Assembly: GCA_032433595.1 (NCBI GenBank)
Contig: JASWJB010000545.1
Span: forward strand, 1 to 17,904
DNA: 17,904 bases
From: Conoideocrella luteorostrata
Taxonomy: Eukaryota; Ascomycota; Sordariomycetes; Hypocreales; Clavicipitaceae
Reading direction: 5' to 3'
Part shown: positions 1 to 10,140 of the stretch, one piece after another
Numbering within the stretch: position 1 is the first letter of the stretch
How the letters are laid out: every line of letters starts with the position of its first letter
The notes under the pieces: model-generated
Database searches by the model: none
Told to the model about the DNA's origin: nothing
The model's input: the letters and a program-made list of their open reading frames with translations, nothing else
Position numbers and translations under genes: made by a program

Positions 1-406
1 TTTTTTTTTTTAATTTTTTTTTTTTTTAATTGAGATTGACCAGCGAGTTACACCAAGGGGATGAACCAGCGGTTTTCTTCACAACGCCGGAGGACTGACC
101 TCCACTCCGGACCGGACCCTGTAGCACGCATGGCTTAGCGCTGTAAGTCCTGTGGGGCCGACCCCTACCATCATGCGCGTGGCATGTCACTGTCGCCCTG
201 TCGCCTTGGTCCTACCCAAAAAGGAAATTCTGTGTTCCCCGCAATCAAAGTATAAATACGGAGTACTCCGTACTCTGGCTACGATTCCAATAACTAGTAC
301 ATGCCATCAGGTTTTATGAGCATTCAACTGTAAATTTTGTATACGGCATCCACAAAGAAGCCTCACCGAGACTTCATCATCCCCAAGCTCATTTCCCTTA
401 AATATC
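1..406. promoter_or_regulatory. Window edge and promoter region of the polyol dehydrogenase gene
   Basis: No coding region is visible. The first 30 bases are a near-pure T tract. A TATA-like TATAAATA lies at 251-258, about 150 nt before the ATG at 407. It is immediately followed by a perfect 16-bp palindrome (257-272) whose core is CGG-N6-CCG. A CreA-type SYGGRG match (GTGGGG) is at 152-157. The assignment to the downstream gene rests on distance and orientation only. Confidence 0.55.
257..272. repeat. Perfect 16-bp palindrome TACGGAGTACTCCGTA
   Basis: A self-complementary element directly after the TATA-like sequence of the polyol dehydrogenase promoter. Its core CGG-N6-CCG has the form of an inverted Zn2Cys6 site. 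The half site TACTCCGTA recurs at 17771-17779. Motifs of this kind are also common as simple intergenic repeats in fungal genomes, so a regulatory role is unproven. Confidence 0.6.
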
Positions 407-1549
407 ATGTCGGAAACCGTGAGTAAGCCCCAACAATGACAGACACCCTGAACTGACGCCTCTCAGAACCCGGCATTTGTTCTCCAAGCCATCAAAAGCG
501 TCTCATTTGAAGACCGGCCAATCCCATCTCTCAGAAATGAATACGACGTCCGCGTTCATGTAGAACAGACCGGCATCTGCGGCAGCGACGTCCACTACTG
601 GCAAAAAGGACGTATCGGAGACTTTATACTGAAAAGCCCCATCGTCCTCGGCCACGAGAGCGCCGGCATTATAATCGAGGTTGGCGCAAGCGTGAAGAAT
701 GTGAAAGTCGGTGACAGGGTGGCCATTGAGCCCGGAGTGCCTTGTCGGCGCTGCAACTACTGCCGGTCTGGCAACTACAACCTCTGCGACGACACAGTCT
801 TCGCTGCTACGCCTCCACACGACGGAACTCTGCAAAAGTACTACACTGTTGCCTCTGACTACGTGTATCCGATCCCGGACACCATGACACCTGAGGACGG
901 GGCACTTGTCGAGCCTGTCGCCGTGGCCGTGCAAATTGTAAATGTGGCAGGTCTCCGCGCCGGCCAGACCGTGCTGGTGTTCGGATGCGGGCCCATCGGC
1001 GTTCTGTGCCAGGCAGTTGCGAAAGCCTCGGCCGCGAGAAGAGTCATTGGTGTGGACATATCCCAATCGCGGGTCGATTTTGCCCGAAATTTCGGTGCTG
1101 ATGGGGTTTTTCTCAGCAGGCCCGAGCTGAACGAGGGACAAGATCCTGTGGAGGGTGCAAGAGCCGTTGCTGAAGAGATTGTGTCCAAGTGCGGCCTCGA
1201 GGATGGCGCTGACGTTGTGCTGGAGTGTACTGGTGCCGAGGCCTGCATTCAGGCTGGCATATTCGCCGCCAGGAAGGGCGGCACTTTTGTCCAGGCTGGG
1301 ATGGGGCGGGAGAACGTGGTGTTTCCTATCACGACGGCTTGTATACGCGCCTTGACAATCAAGGGCTCCATCAGGTACACAACAGGTTGCTATCCGCGGG
1401 CCGTGGAGTTGATTGCCAGCGGGAAGATACAGCCGCAGAAGCTGATTACGCATAGGTTCAGGTTTGAGCAGGCGGAAGAGGCGTTTGAGTTGGTCAGGAG
1501 AGCGCAGGAGGATACTTTGAAGGTCATCATCAAAGGAGTCGCGCACTGA
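407..1549 (+). CDS. Xylitol/sorbitol-type polyol dehydrogenase (zinc MDR family)
   Basis: Zinc-dependent medium-chain dehydrogenase that most likely oxidises a polyol (xylitol to D-xylulose, or sorbitol/L-arabinitol) with NAD+ in the cytosol, as in fungal pentose catabolism. Model: exon 1 is 407-418 (only four codons), the intron is 419-466, exon 2 is 467-1549, giving 364 aa, the usual length. The intron must be removed because reading through hits TGA within a few codons. Visible motifs: GICGSD with C42, GHE with H67/E68, and E153 as catalytic-zinc ligands or partners; C97, C100, C103 and C111 as the complete structural-zinc site; Rossmann GxGxxG at 177-182; D201 at the end of the next strand, which fits NAD+ rather than NADP+. 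The family is firm. Which polyol is preferred cannot be decided by eye, because xylitol, arabinitol and sorbitol dehydrogenases are close relatives. It is convergent with the MFS transporter ending at 2300. Confidence 0.9.
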
Positions 1550-2299
1550 GAGTCAGTGAATTGAAGGACGATAAGCGAATTCTTTGCGATTCCATTCAAC
1601 TTGAATATGACAAATTGAGAATTCCACTTTAGTTTTTGCCTATTTTTGCGCAAATGACGTAGATGTTCATAGCACTATGTGAAAAGTAGCACTAAGTAAA
1701 AACTTATAGTCAGACCTCAGTAGGCGTCAAGTGTTGGCCGCAGCACGCTTGCTTTTCTCAAAGCCCCTCTCCTTCTTATTGATCCGCAGCATGCACTAGA
1801 ATCTACCGTGATCACTAAATCCAGGCCTCGCATAGCTACATGAAACTCACTTGGAACCAAATCAAACGGGAAAATAGACAGCCATTTAAGCTATTCGGGG
1901 ATATAATGGAACAGAAATGTTGACGTGTATCCGCAGGGGTGGGGGCATACATGGTTCGAATTGCTTGTGGGAGAGAGATTTTAACCGTCGATGTTGGACG
2001 ACCCTTACTTGTACCTAATGGGTGATTGCAACAGTTATACGACTGGTAACCTACACTTAATAACTACATTAAGATGCTTTGTTCTGACGGAAACGGGTGC
2101 AAGTCTGATAATTGGTTCCAGATGCGCACTGCCCCAGCAAGTTGCTCTACTTCCTCGGCCAAAGGAGCTGTTGAAAATGAAATCAATTCTTTGTATCTGC
2201 CTATGGCTATTTATCATTTTTATGCTTTATCTTCATAATTAGTTTTATATCTCTATTGACAATCAACGGGCCCATCCGTCATGCAGCCTGCTCAGCCTC
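1550..2299. other. Intergenic, convergent 3' regions
   Basis: A 750-bp stretch between two convergent genes. It should hold both 3' untranslated regions. I see no conserved coding region, RNA gene or repeat. An 83-codon open frame at 1991-2242 has no recognisable domain and looks like chance. Confidence 0.6.
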
Positions 2300-4261
2300 T
2301 TAAACAACAGGCTTCTTGAGCTCCTCATCTACACTCGGCCGTGGCTCAGTTTGCGCCGCAAACACCTTGTGAAATCGCCCATGACGCAAGTCCGCCATTG
2401 TCTCCTTCACACCAGCCCAGTTCTCCCTCACAATATCCATAGTGGGGCGCTCAAACACAAGGTCAATCTCCTCCAGAGTCTTGTTCTTGGTCTCGGGCAT
2501 GAAAAAGACCTGGTAGATTTCACCTATAAAGGCAATGCCTCCGTAAAACCCAAGAGTGAGGCCGGTGTAGGTCATGGCTTGCTGCATGGCAGTGAAGTTG
2601 TAGGTGACGACGAAGGATGCGAGGAACAGGAGGGCGTCAGAGGTGGTCATGCCGTAACTTCGCAGGTAAGTTGGGTAGACTTCCGAGGGAACAACTAAAA
2701 TAATGACTCGGTTAGCTTGCTGTATGGCGCATGGAGAATAAAATATAAAGCTTCGAATTTGGAGGACTCAAACGTACCCCATGTTAAACACGCGTATGAA
2801 CCGAAGAAACTCATGTAAATGATTAGACCCGTGAGATAGCATCCTTCGGCAGCCATGGTTTGCGTGTAAATGTTGAATAGATATCCGACACCAATGAGGA
2901 CCAAACCGATGAAGAATCCCGGCAACATTATTATGGCCCAAAATCTTCTACCAAACTTCTCCATGTATAGCACGGCCGGGATGGTGCCAAGAAGGAGTGA
3001 ACCACCACCCACGAGAGACATGTAGTTGGATTGCTCTTTATCGAAGCCGATTTTGAGCATCAGCACAGACATGTAGTACATGATGGCGTTGACACCAGTA
3101 AGCTGTCCAAGCAGAATCATGATGTTGGCGTACACCAAAGCTCGGCGAGCGCGGGGAACCCTGCAGAGCTCATTGTTAGACATCATCTTGCGAGTTGTGA
3201 TCTTTGCAGGGAAACCTACGTGAAAAAGTCCATCCATGGGAAACGGTTGTTCTTGGCTACATCGGTGACTTCCGTGGCCCCTTGGCGAACTGCAACAGCC
3301 ATGGCATAAAACTCTTCTTTGGATTCCATCGTTTCCACCCCTCTGATGCGCTTCCAAACCTTGAAGGCGTCTAGAGTCTTGCCCTTATGTATGAGGAAAC
3401 GAGGACTTTCGGGCAAGAAGAGCATACTGTCGGAATGGTCTGTTAGCAACGCAGAAAAAAAACGGCATCAGGCATCAGTCAGGAGTGCGTTGGTGTTATT
3501 CTTACCCAGCAAACATGATGGTAGAAAAGACAAGAGAAGATCCGAGAATGTATCGCCAGTTGCCTTCAACCTTGAGGAACATAGCAGCGACAGCATACCC
3601 GAGGACCTCTCCCAAGGCAATCATTAACTGGTAGAGGGAAACCAAGTTGCCTCGAATGCGACGCTCCACTGTCTCGGCGACGTATACCGGCACAGTGCCG
3701 CCTTCCAAACCGACTCCGAGACCGAGAATGACACGAGCAGCGACAATCATTCCTGTATGGTTAAATCGCAACTCTCTGTTAGTTGATGCCCCGGTCTAGC
3801 AGGTGGTTAAGGGACGTACCAAAGTTGATGGCACCGGCTTCGAGCGCAGCTCCAACAGTATACAAGAACAATGAGACATAGATGGCTCCTTTTCGGCCCA
3901 GGTATTCGTTCGCGGGCGACAAGATCAGAGCACCACCAACAGCACCCAGTGGCATGCCGGAGTTGACCAAGCTGTTTTGTCGTGGTTCAAGTCCCAAATC
4001 CTTTGGCAGATACAAGTTGGCGCCGGAAATGAGACTCTGATCCAGTCCTGAGAGGAGACCTCCCATACTGGCAAAGGCCACCAGCAACCACGTGAAATGT
4101 CTGGGATCTTTGAATTCGATGTTGAAGAATCCACGCTTGAGACCGCCTGCTGCGGCGAGTTCCTGCTCCATATCATCTATGAAGTTGCCGACATGTTGGC
4201 CGCCGGCGCGAGCGAGCTCGAGGGCCTCGGTCTCTGCCTTGTCATTGCCACCACCTCCCAT
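2300..4261 (-). CDS. MFS sugar/polyol transporter, SP family (12 TM)
   Basis: Major facilitator of the sugar porter family, expected to be a plasma-membrane sugar or polyol/H+ symporter. Exons on the minus strand: 4261-3820, 3752-3506, 3426-3220, 3160-2778, 2694-2300; introns of 67, 79, 59 and 83 nt; 557 aa. Family motifs appear in order: GLDQSLISGA in TM1, the loop motif EYLGRKGA, PVYVAE with RRIRGNLVSLYQ around TM4-5, PESPRFLIHKGK before the central loop, QLTGVNAIMYY in TM7, FGRR, PSEVYPTYLRSYG after TM10 and PETKNKTLEEI after TM12. A hydrophilic N-terminal tail of about 55 residues precedes TM1. The start ATG sits in a good context (GAAATGG). It is divergent from the dihydroorotase and convergent with the polyol dehydrogenase, so a pentose or polyol substrate is a reasonable guess only. 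The second intron has a run of T near its 3' end. Confidence 0.88.
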
Positions 4262-4498
4262 TTCTGCACTTGGATGAGGGGTTGACGACAGGGAAAATGT
4301 AGCACTGAATGGTTATGCAGGCTGTGGGTTGTGGTTCTGGGCGACTGGCTGGTAGAATTCAATTCAACGTCAAACTTGAATTTTTTTTTTCTTCTTCGCG
4401 TCAAGCGGGCCCTTCATTTATTTAATACTTCCACAAGACGGATGTCATCTAAAGAAGAAAGCTCTTGCGTCACTAGTCCTAGCCCGGAGTTCATGCCG

Positions 4499-4552
4499 CT
4501 GGGGTCAGAGTCGCGATGTGGAGGAAACCGGGGCTCCGGATGGGGACTCCAG
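4499..4552. promoter_or_regulatory. Cluster of five CreA/Cre1-type motifs
   Basis: Five matches to the carbon-catabolite repressor consensus SYGGRG on either strand within 54 bp: CTGGGG 4499-4504, GTGGAG 4518-4523, CCGGGG 4528-4533, and reverse-strand sites CTCCGG 4534-4539 and CTCCAG 4547-4552. They lie 240-290 bp upstream of the sugar transporter start. The density exceeds chance (about one match per 256 bp expected on both strands), though a short tandem duplication contributes. Confidence 0.5.
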
Positions 4553-4566
4553 ATGGGGACCCCAAG
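4530..4566. repeat. Degenerate 12-13 bp tandem repeat, about three copies
   Basis: Three adjacent copies of a GGGG-ctcc-at type unit: 4530-4541, 4542-4554 and the start of a third at 4555. The copies differ by a few bases. The repeat overlaps the CreA-type motif cluster and probably multiplied part of it. Confidence 0.6.
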
Positions 4567-5047
4567 TTCCAGTGGTAAAATAGCCAGAATTCATTTGGCA
4601 CCATGTTTCTTGACTCGTGCCGTGTGATTTATTGCGCCGAAGGAGTGGCCGAAAAATTAATGGTTGATTCTAGCAAACAATAGGACATCCCTGTCGAGTT
4701 TGACCACCTGCTGGTGAGGCAAACCGCTCAAGTCATGTCGAGCTCAGATGCCGGGCAGGAAGGATGCTAAAGTTCAAGCTCGGAGATCCCGACGATAATT
4801 TCATGCAAGTACGCTCACTATGCCGGCGTCCTCGATGGCGAAACTCGGACAAGATTAGCAATCTCAACACATCTCGCGGACAGTATCGTCAGGTCTCGGA
4901 AAAAGGTGGCATAGACCACACACAAAATGGTATGCCGATCGCCAAGCGGCAGATAGCTCGCAAGAGGCGCCCTTGACACGGCCCGCCTGTGTGGCACCGT
5001 AGTATCGACTTGGCAACTCGACTCTCTCCGGCATATTTGAAGCGATC

Positions 5048-5079
5048 CACACACACACACACACTCACTCACACACACA
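5048..5079. repeat. CA-dinucleotide microsatellite, interrupted by CACT units
   Basis: A (CA)n tract interrupted by two CACT steps. It is a simple sequence repeat with no coding role visible. Confidence 0.9.
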
Positions 5080-5525
5080 TCCGCACGCATGACACGCAGC
5101 TTCCCAGAGCTAGACAACGGGCTTCAAGCCGTCCCGCTAGTTCTGAGCCAGCTGCGTATAAAGACGGATGAGCCATTTTCACCGTCATGTTAGAGACGCA
5201 ATGTATTGTTAGCCACATCTGCAACGGCTGCCAATGCATCCGGGAGAATGCTGAACGTGGCATTAGGTACACTTACTCAACAACCCCGGTCACTGATGGA
5301 AAGTTTTGCCTCGTTCGCACTGGCTGGCCGATTCATTTCCAAACGGGTGGAAGACGCCGGACCTTGGTTTGGTACCATGTCGACCCACATGTGCGAAACT
5401 AGCGCTTCTGGCTCCCACCTTGGATGCACCTGGTGCTGTTTTCTAGAAGACTTCCAGGACTTGCCGGACCGACAGGATGAGCCGACTTTCTCATTGGCTG
5501 AATTTGCCAACAGCACGATGCGATA

Positions 5526-5562
5526 GGTGTTCGATGCTCGATGGTGGTGTTCGATGCTTGAT
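5526..5562. repeat. 17-bp tandem duplication
   Basis: The unit at 5526-5542 is repeated at 5546-5562 with one mismatch in 17 and a 3-bp spacer. Both copies contain TTCGATGC. It lies in the long non-coding divergent region. Confidence 0.7.
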
Positions 5563-6267
5563 AATCGAAGTTCACAAAGGGGCACGGCAGGTTAGGCCGG
5601 AGACACGGAACGAAAAGGCAAATTTCGTTGCGGGTATCCCTCTGAGGATGCAGAGTCGTTCGAGGCTCCATAGTTGAAGTCGGGATGGACTCCCCGGCAT
5701 GCTTGGACAAGTCGCTATGGTCGTAATCGCCTGTTCCCAGCCGTTTCAAGGTTGCCAACGCGGTGGAGATGGGCTTCTTTTGTCCTGGCAGTCTGGATTA
5801 GGCGGGATAGCCCCGTCCCCCGCGTCACAATCAATGCCTGAGTAGCATGCTCCGTACTATAAGCACAATGCCGGACAGGCCAATATCCCATAATGATCTG
5901 GTTCTGCATAGTGAGGACTCCACAGACCATAGGTGTATCCTGTTAATGTGGCGGGATGGAATCGACGGGCTCGCATGTGACCAGTTTTTAACCGCCGGCC
6001 CCCGCGATTCATGTCGTCCATCGAAAAACGTTGCCAACAGCATAGACAAAAACTATTCATCTTGTCAGTTGCATGTTGATGAAAAGTAGAATCGAATCTT
6101 ATTAAATGCGCTACTAATGCCCTTAATAAACATCTCGTCATTGCTTTAGCTAACCCGCGATGCCTAATCCTGCGTTGGAGCAACATTTTAGAAGAAGAAA
6201 AAAATTCGTGAAATAGCCCCACCATGGCACACTAATTAACCCTACTAGCTAATAACCACTCGCACTT

Positions 6268-6301
6268 TTGTCGACAGGAAGTCAACTAATTCTGTCGACA
6301 A
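6268..6301. repeat. 10-bp inverted repeat flanking a 14-bp spacer
   Basis: Left arm TTGTCGACAG (6268-6277) and right arm CTGTCGACAA (6292-6301) are perfect reverse complements. Each arm contains the palindrome TGTCGACA, so the element is also a direct repeat of that 8-mer with 24-bp spacing. It lies 94-127 bp before the dihydroorotase ATG, so a regulator site or an mRNA hairpin are both possible. Confidence 0.6.
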
Positions 6302-6394
6302 TTTTAATTGCATGAGACGGATTGACTATCTCACACAATCGGAATCGACAGCAATTTTCTAGTGAAAGGGAACAAGAAAAAGAAAAGAAAAAGA

Positions 6395-8132
6395 ATGGAA
6401 TTGAAAACTACTCAGCGTTTGGAGCTGCCGCCCACGGCAGACATGCACGTCCATCTGCGACAGGCCGAGATGATGGAATTGGTTGCTCCCACGGTACGAC
6501 AGGGCGGGGTTGATACCGTCTTCGTGTAATGTCCATCCATCTCATCTTATCTCACAGAGTACGTATCACTTGAATCGGCTAATTAAATGCTAACATTGTG
6601 TCCACATTAGGATGCCCAATCTTGTTCGTGAAAAGCCTCTCCGGTTTTGTGCCTTAAGCTTGCCGGCTATCTTCTTGATCTGCGCTGAAAATTACATGTA
6701 TATTGATGAATTACTGTGTCTAGGTTCCTCCCATTACTACCGTTGAAAGGGTATGTTCTCGCTGTCAATCATTGATACTTATTTTTTTTCATAAGTGGCA
6801 ATGAAAGATGATTCAACCATGTGCTAACGGTAATAAGGCCCTGGAGTACAAGTCTCAGTTACAAAAAGTCGATTCCAATGTCCATTATCTCATGTCTCTA
6901 TTTGTACGTTGTGTAACAAAACGCCTTAGACATTTCTCCAAATGCTGATATCTGTAGCTTCATCCCTCTGTCACTCCAGAGGTTATTGTCCAGGCCGCCA
7001 AAGCGGGCATCACCGGCGTGAAAATGTACCCCCAGGGTAAGTTTGTATGCGTGCTTCCTGAGGTACAAGAACTGACTGCCTGTCTAAGGTGTCACCACCA
7101 ACTCTGAGAACGGCGTCGCCGACGTCGAGGCGTTCTATCCTACATTTGCTGCGATGGAACAGAACGATATGGGTAAGTCCGCATTATACATTGCCCCGGT
7201 CAAGTTCTGCCTATTCTGGCGCTAATAGCATATCATGTTAGTGTTGAATCTCCACGGCGAAGTTCTGGAGGCATTGGCTCCTGCAGGTACGACACTGGAA
7301 GAGGCTTTTCTACCAACCCTGAAGAAGCTCCATGACCGGTTTCCCCGTCTGCGTATAATTGTATGTAGCCCGTTTGGTGGTCCCGACATGTGCCTTTACT
7401 GATGCGACATCGGCAGCTTGAACATTGCACCACCTCTGCTGCTCTTGAGGCTGTTAAAGCTTGCGGGCCTACTGTTGGAGGTAAGAACTTGGATCTGCTT
7501 AGTTGACCTCCCGTAAAGCATGCTAAAGAAATGCAATGAACAGCTACAATTACGGCCCACCATCTGTACCTTACCGGTGCCGATGCTTGCTGCGATCCTT
7601 TTGCGTTCTGCAAGCCTATCCCCAAGAAACCAACTGATAGGGACGCCCTTTTGAAGGCTGTTGTGAGCGGTAACCCCAAGTTCTTCTTGTAAGTCAGCAC
7701 ACGGCAAATGATGCGAAACAAAACAAAACAAAACAAAAACTCATGGAGCACAAATGCCTAACAGTGTATTACAGTGGTAGTGACAGTGCCCCCCATCAGA
7801 TGCTCTCCAAGACATCCGCAGAACAAGGCAAAGCCCCGGCCGGCGTTTTTACCCAACCAGTAGTGACGCAGCTTGTCTTGATGGCCTTGGAAGAGGGCAT
7901 TGAGCGCGGTGACATTTCGAACGCCGATGTGACGCAGGAAAAGCTTGAGGGGTTCCTGAGCCGGTATGGACGAAAGTTCTACAAGCTCCCCGAGACCTCG
8001 GATACGAAGATTGTGTTGGAGCGAAAGGGCGAAAAGATCGGTGCAAGCGTCAAGAGCGATGATAATAAGACTGAGGTGGGAATCTCGCGTGCCGGCACGG
8101 AAATTTTTTCATTGACGTGGGAATCTGCTTAA
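6395..8132 (+). CDS. URA4: Dihydroorotase (URA4 type), de novo pyrimidine synthesis
   Basis: Converts carbamoyl-aspartate to dihydroorotate, the third step of pyrimidine synthesis, in the cytosol. Ten exons: 6395-6525, 6611-6623, 6724-6750, 6838-6903, 6958-7036, 7089-7172, 7242-7360, 7417-7480, 7544-7688, 7775-8132, giving 361 aa, the expected length of single-function dihydroorotases. Metal-site residues are complete: H18 and H20 in DMHVHLR, K101 (the lysine carboxylated in the family) in GVKMYPQG, H138 in NLHGE, H176 in LEHCTT, and the catalytic D246 in FGSDSAPH. MPNLVPP forms the substrate loop and is split by an intron. Exon 2 is only 13 nt and exon 3 only 27 nt. The start ATG follows an A/G-rich leader. 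The gene is a housekeeping enzyme with no obvious functional link to its sugar-related neighbours. The family is certain; the short exons are supported by phase and conservation. Confidence 0.95.
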
Positions 8133-8363
8133 ACGAAGGACTTGCATGGTGTGCAAGAGGTGTATTTGAATGGGAACAAAGAATTAGTGAAGAGGTGGAT
8201 TTAAACATAAAAGTAGTAAATTGGATAACTGTAGATTTTGCCACCGAAGTACAAGACTTTGGTTTATTCAGGATATTCTCTACAGACTAGTAGCATTATT
8301 GTATTAGCACGCCAGGATGTCATCAATCGCCTGCCGAGACAACGCCATAGTTTTCCGTCCGAA

Positions 8364-10003
8364 CTAAACCGACTTTGGTCCCATCTTCTCTTCCACATGC
8401 ATATGACTATCTTCCGAGGCCTTCGTAGCCTGCATCATGTGCATCTTGGCATCGTCGCCATCGAACAAGCATGCCAACTCTTCGAGAGTCGGCCCGGCCG
8501 TCTCCACAAAGAAGAAGTACACAATGACGAACACTAGCGTCACCCAGACGCAGTAGTAAATGTAGAACTTCCACCCGATATTTTCCAGACCAATTGGATT
8601 GACGTAGCCGCCAAAGATGGAGGCAACTTGGATAGTCAGCAGGACGAATGCCCACGTCTTGGCGCGCATCTGATACGTGACGACCTCGAGAGGGTACGTC
8701 ACCACTAGGTTTGTCCAAGCAAAGGTGTAGAAGGCCTGAAAGATGAAAATACAGGCGAGCACCACGCGACCAGCGGCAAGAGAGTTGTTCTCGAGGTACT
8801 GCTGGGCGGCGATGGTCCAAGCCACAAAGGTGACTACAACGCCGCCTGAGCCGACGAGGAAGAATGTGCGTCGCTTGTATTTGTCAATGATTGCTGTTAC
8901 TATCAGGGCAACGATATACTGCCACAGGGTGACCATGCCGTTGACGAGGGTAATGTCCTTGGTGGCCTTGACGCCGGTGTCTTTGAGGATCTGTGTGAGA
9001 TAGTTGGACACCAGCAGGTTTCCAGAACTTTGACTGAACACGGCAGTCGCAAAGCAAAGGCCAATTCGCTTCAGGTTGGGCACCGACGAGAAGAACTCTC
9101 GCCATGTGATGTTCTGCTCGGCCTCCTTAGAAATAGCCTCCTGGATCTCGGCGTATTCAAACGCCACGACTGGCGAGTGCGGATCGCCCTCGCCGTGGTA
9201 TTTGACCAGAATTTCTCGCGCTTCGTCCTGCTTGCCCTTGGCGACCAGCCATCGCGGGGACTCTGGCGAAAAAAAGATAAGCGAGAGCTGGTATGCCGAA
9301 GGCACTATCTGGATAAGAGTAGGCAGTCTCCAAGACCACTGGCTGGGAATCTGAACACAGCCATATGTTGCCCAGGCACCTATAACATAGCCCAATACAA
9401 TGGACGTGTTGTAAAAAGTCGTGACTTGTACTCGCTCCTTGGGGTGGCTCAATTCGGTGACCAACACGGCCGCGGTCATTTGCACCAGCCCGCTTCCAAA
9501 ACCCAGGACAATCTTACCACCGATGTACATGTTCAACGAAGTTGCAAAAAACTCGATCAACACGCCAATGATGATTACAAAAGACCCCAAGGCCGTTGGT
9601 ATGCGGCGGCCGAATTTGTCGCCTATCCACGCCAGAGTAAGAAACGGAATCACACCGCCGATGGCATTCGAAGCGCCGAAGAAGCCCAGCGTAGAGCCCT
9701 TTGGATAGCCAAAGCGTTCCTGCCATGCGGGTAGCGCTTGCATGCCATTGGTCATAGACTACATGCGGTTGTGTTGTTAGTTAGATGCCCTGCATGGGTA
9801 AAAATTTGGTTCTCTTAAAGATGGTTGGTTGGTTGGTCCAACAGACTAACCCCGTCAATGCCAAGAGCGGCACTTGTGAACAGCGATGAAGTGAGAAGAA
9901 AGTACAACAAGATTCCATTTTTGCGTTTCCAAAACGGAGATATTGTCTTGAGGTCAATGGGAGGTAGTATGCCATCGGCTGTGTGAGCAGCTGCCGGAGC
10001 CAT
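8364..10003 (-). CDS. MFS sugar transporter of the lactose/cellodextrin permease group
   Basis: Twelve-TM sugar porter, expected in the plasma membrane as an H+ symporter. Exon 1 is 10003-9851, the intron is 9850-9759 (92 nt), exon 2 is 9758-8364, giving 515 aa. The join restores the TM1 motif GIDGSMTNGMQ, a diagnostic fungal sugar-porter signature. Other motifs: DKFGRR, PESPRWLVAKGK, then KYHGEGDP in the central loop, which resembles the same loop of LAC12-like and Neurospora CDT permeases, and VETAGPTLEEL after TM12. That group imports beta-linked disaccharides such as lactose and cellobiose, but also other sugars. The start is the ATG at 10003 (CAAATGG); the frame stays open upstream only through a TTG, so no longer form is supported. 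It shares a 661-bp divergent promoter with the GH1 beta-glucosidase, which suggests joint control and a glucoside substrate. That link is inference. Confidence 0.88.
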
Positions 10004-10140
10004 TTGGGCAGCAAAGATGTCTCGGTCAGGCCGCTTTGAGAAGTTCAACTAACTGTGCCGTAACGACCGTCCATTCGAGACGGTCTGATTCAAAGGTTTT
10101 GAATAATCCGAGACGCATTTAATGGGGTCATTTCGCCGAG

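Larger units (their letters stand above)
4262..6394. promoter_or_regulatory. Long divergent intergenic region (MFS transporter / dihydroorotase)
   Basis: About 2.1 kb with no gene that I can support; open frames on both strands are short and overlapping, without recognisable domains. It holds a weak TATA-like TTAAATAA for the minus-strand transporter (about 4415-4427), a CreA-type motif cluster at 4499-4552, a CA microsatellite at 5048-5079, a 17-bp tandem duplication at 5526-5562, and a 10-bp inverted repeat at 6268-6301. The leader just before the dihydroorotase ATG (6366-6394) is almost all A and G. Confidence 0.6.

Noticed and set aside
503..1546. 347-codon open frame on the minus strand opposite the polyol dehydrogenase
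   Set aside because: It is antisense to a fully conserved enzyme and its translation shows no domain; codon bias of the sense gene keeps the opposite frame open.
1940..1975. tRNA-like GGTTCGAAT
   Set aside because: The flanking bases do not pair into a T stem, and no matching acceptor or anticodon arms are present.
1991..2242. 83-codon open frame with a hydrophobic C-terminus in the convergent spacer
   Set aside because: No conserved motif and no promoter-like sequence; the length is within chance expectation for this AT-rich stretch.
4400..6390. Many 60-120 codon open frames on both strands, possible lost gene
   Set aside because: They overlap each other in different frames, share no recognisable domain and could not be joined by convincing splice sites into a known protein.
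9030..9734. 234-codon plus-strand open frame opposite the MFS permease
   Set aside because: Antisense shadow of a conserved transporter exon, with no recognisable domain.
10004..10048. Longer permease start giving 15 extra residues
   Set aside because: The frame is open but begins with TTG, not ATG; the ATG at 10003 has a good context and gives a normal N-terminus.
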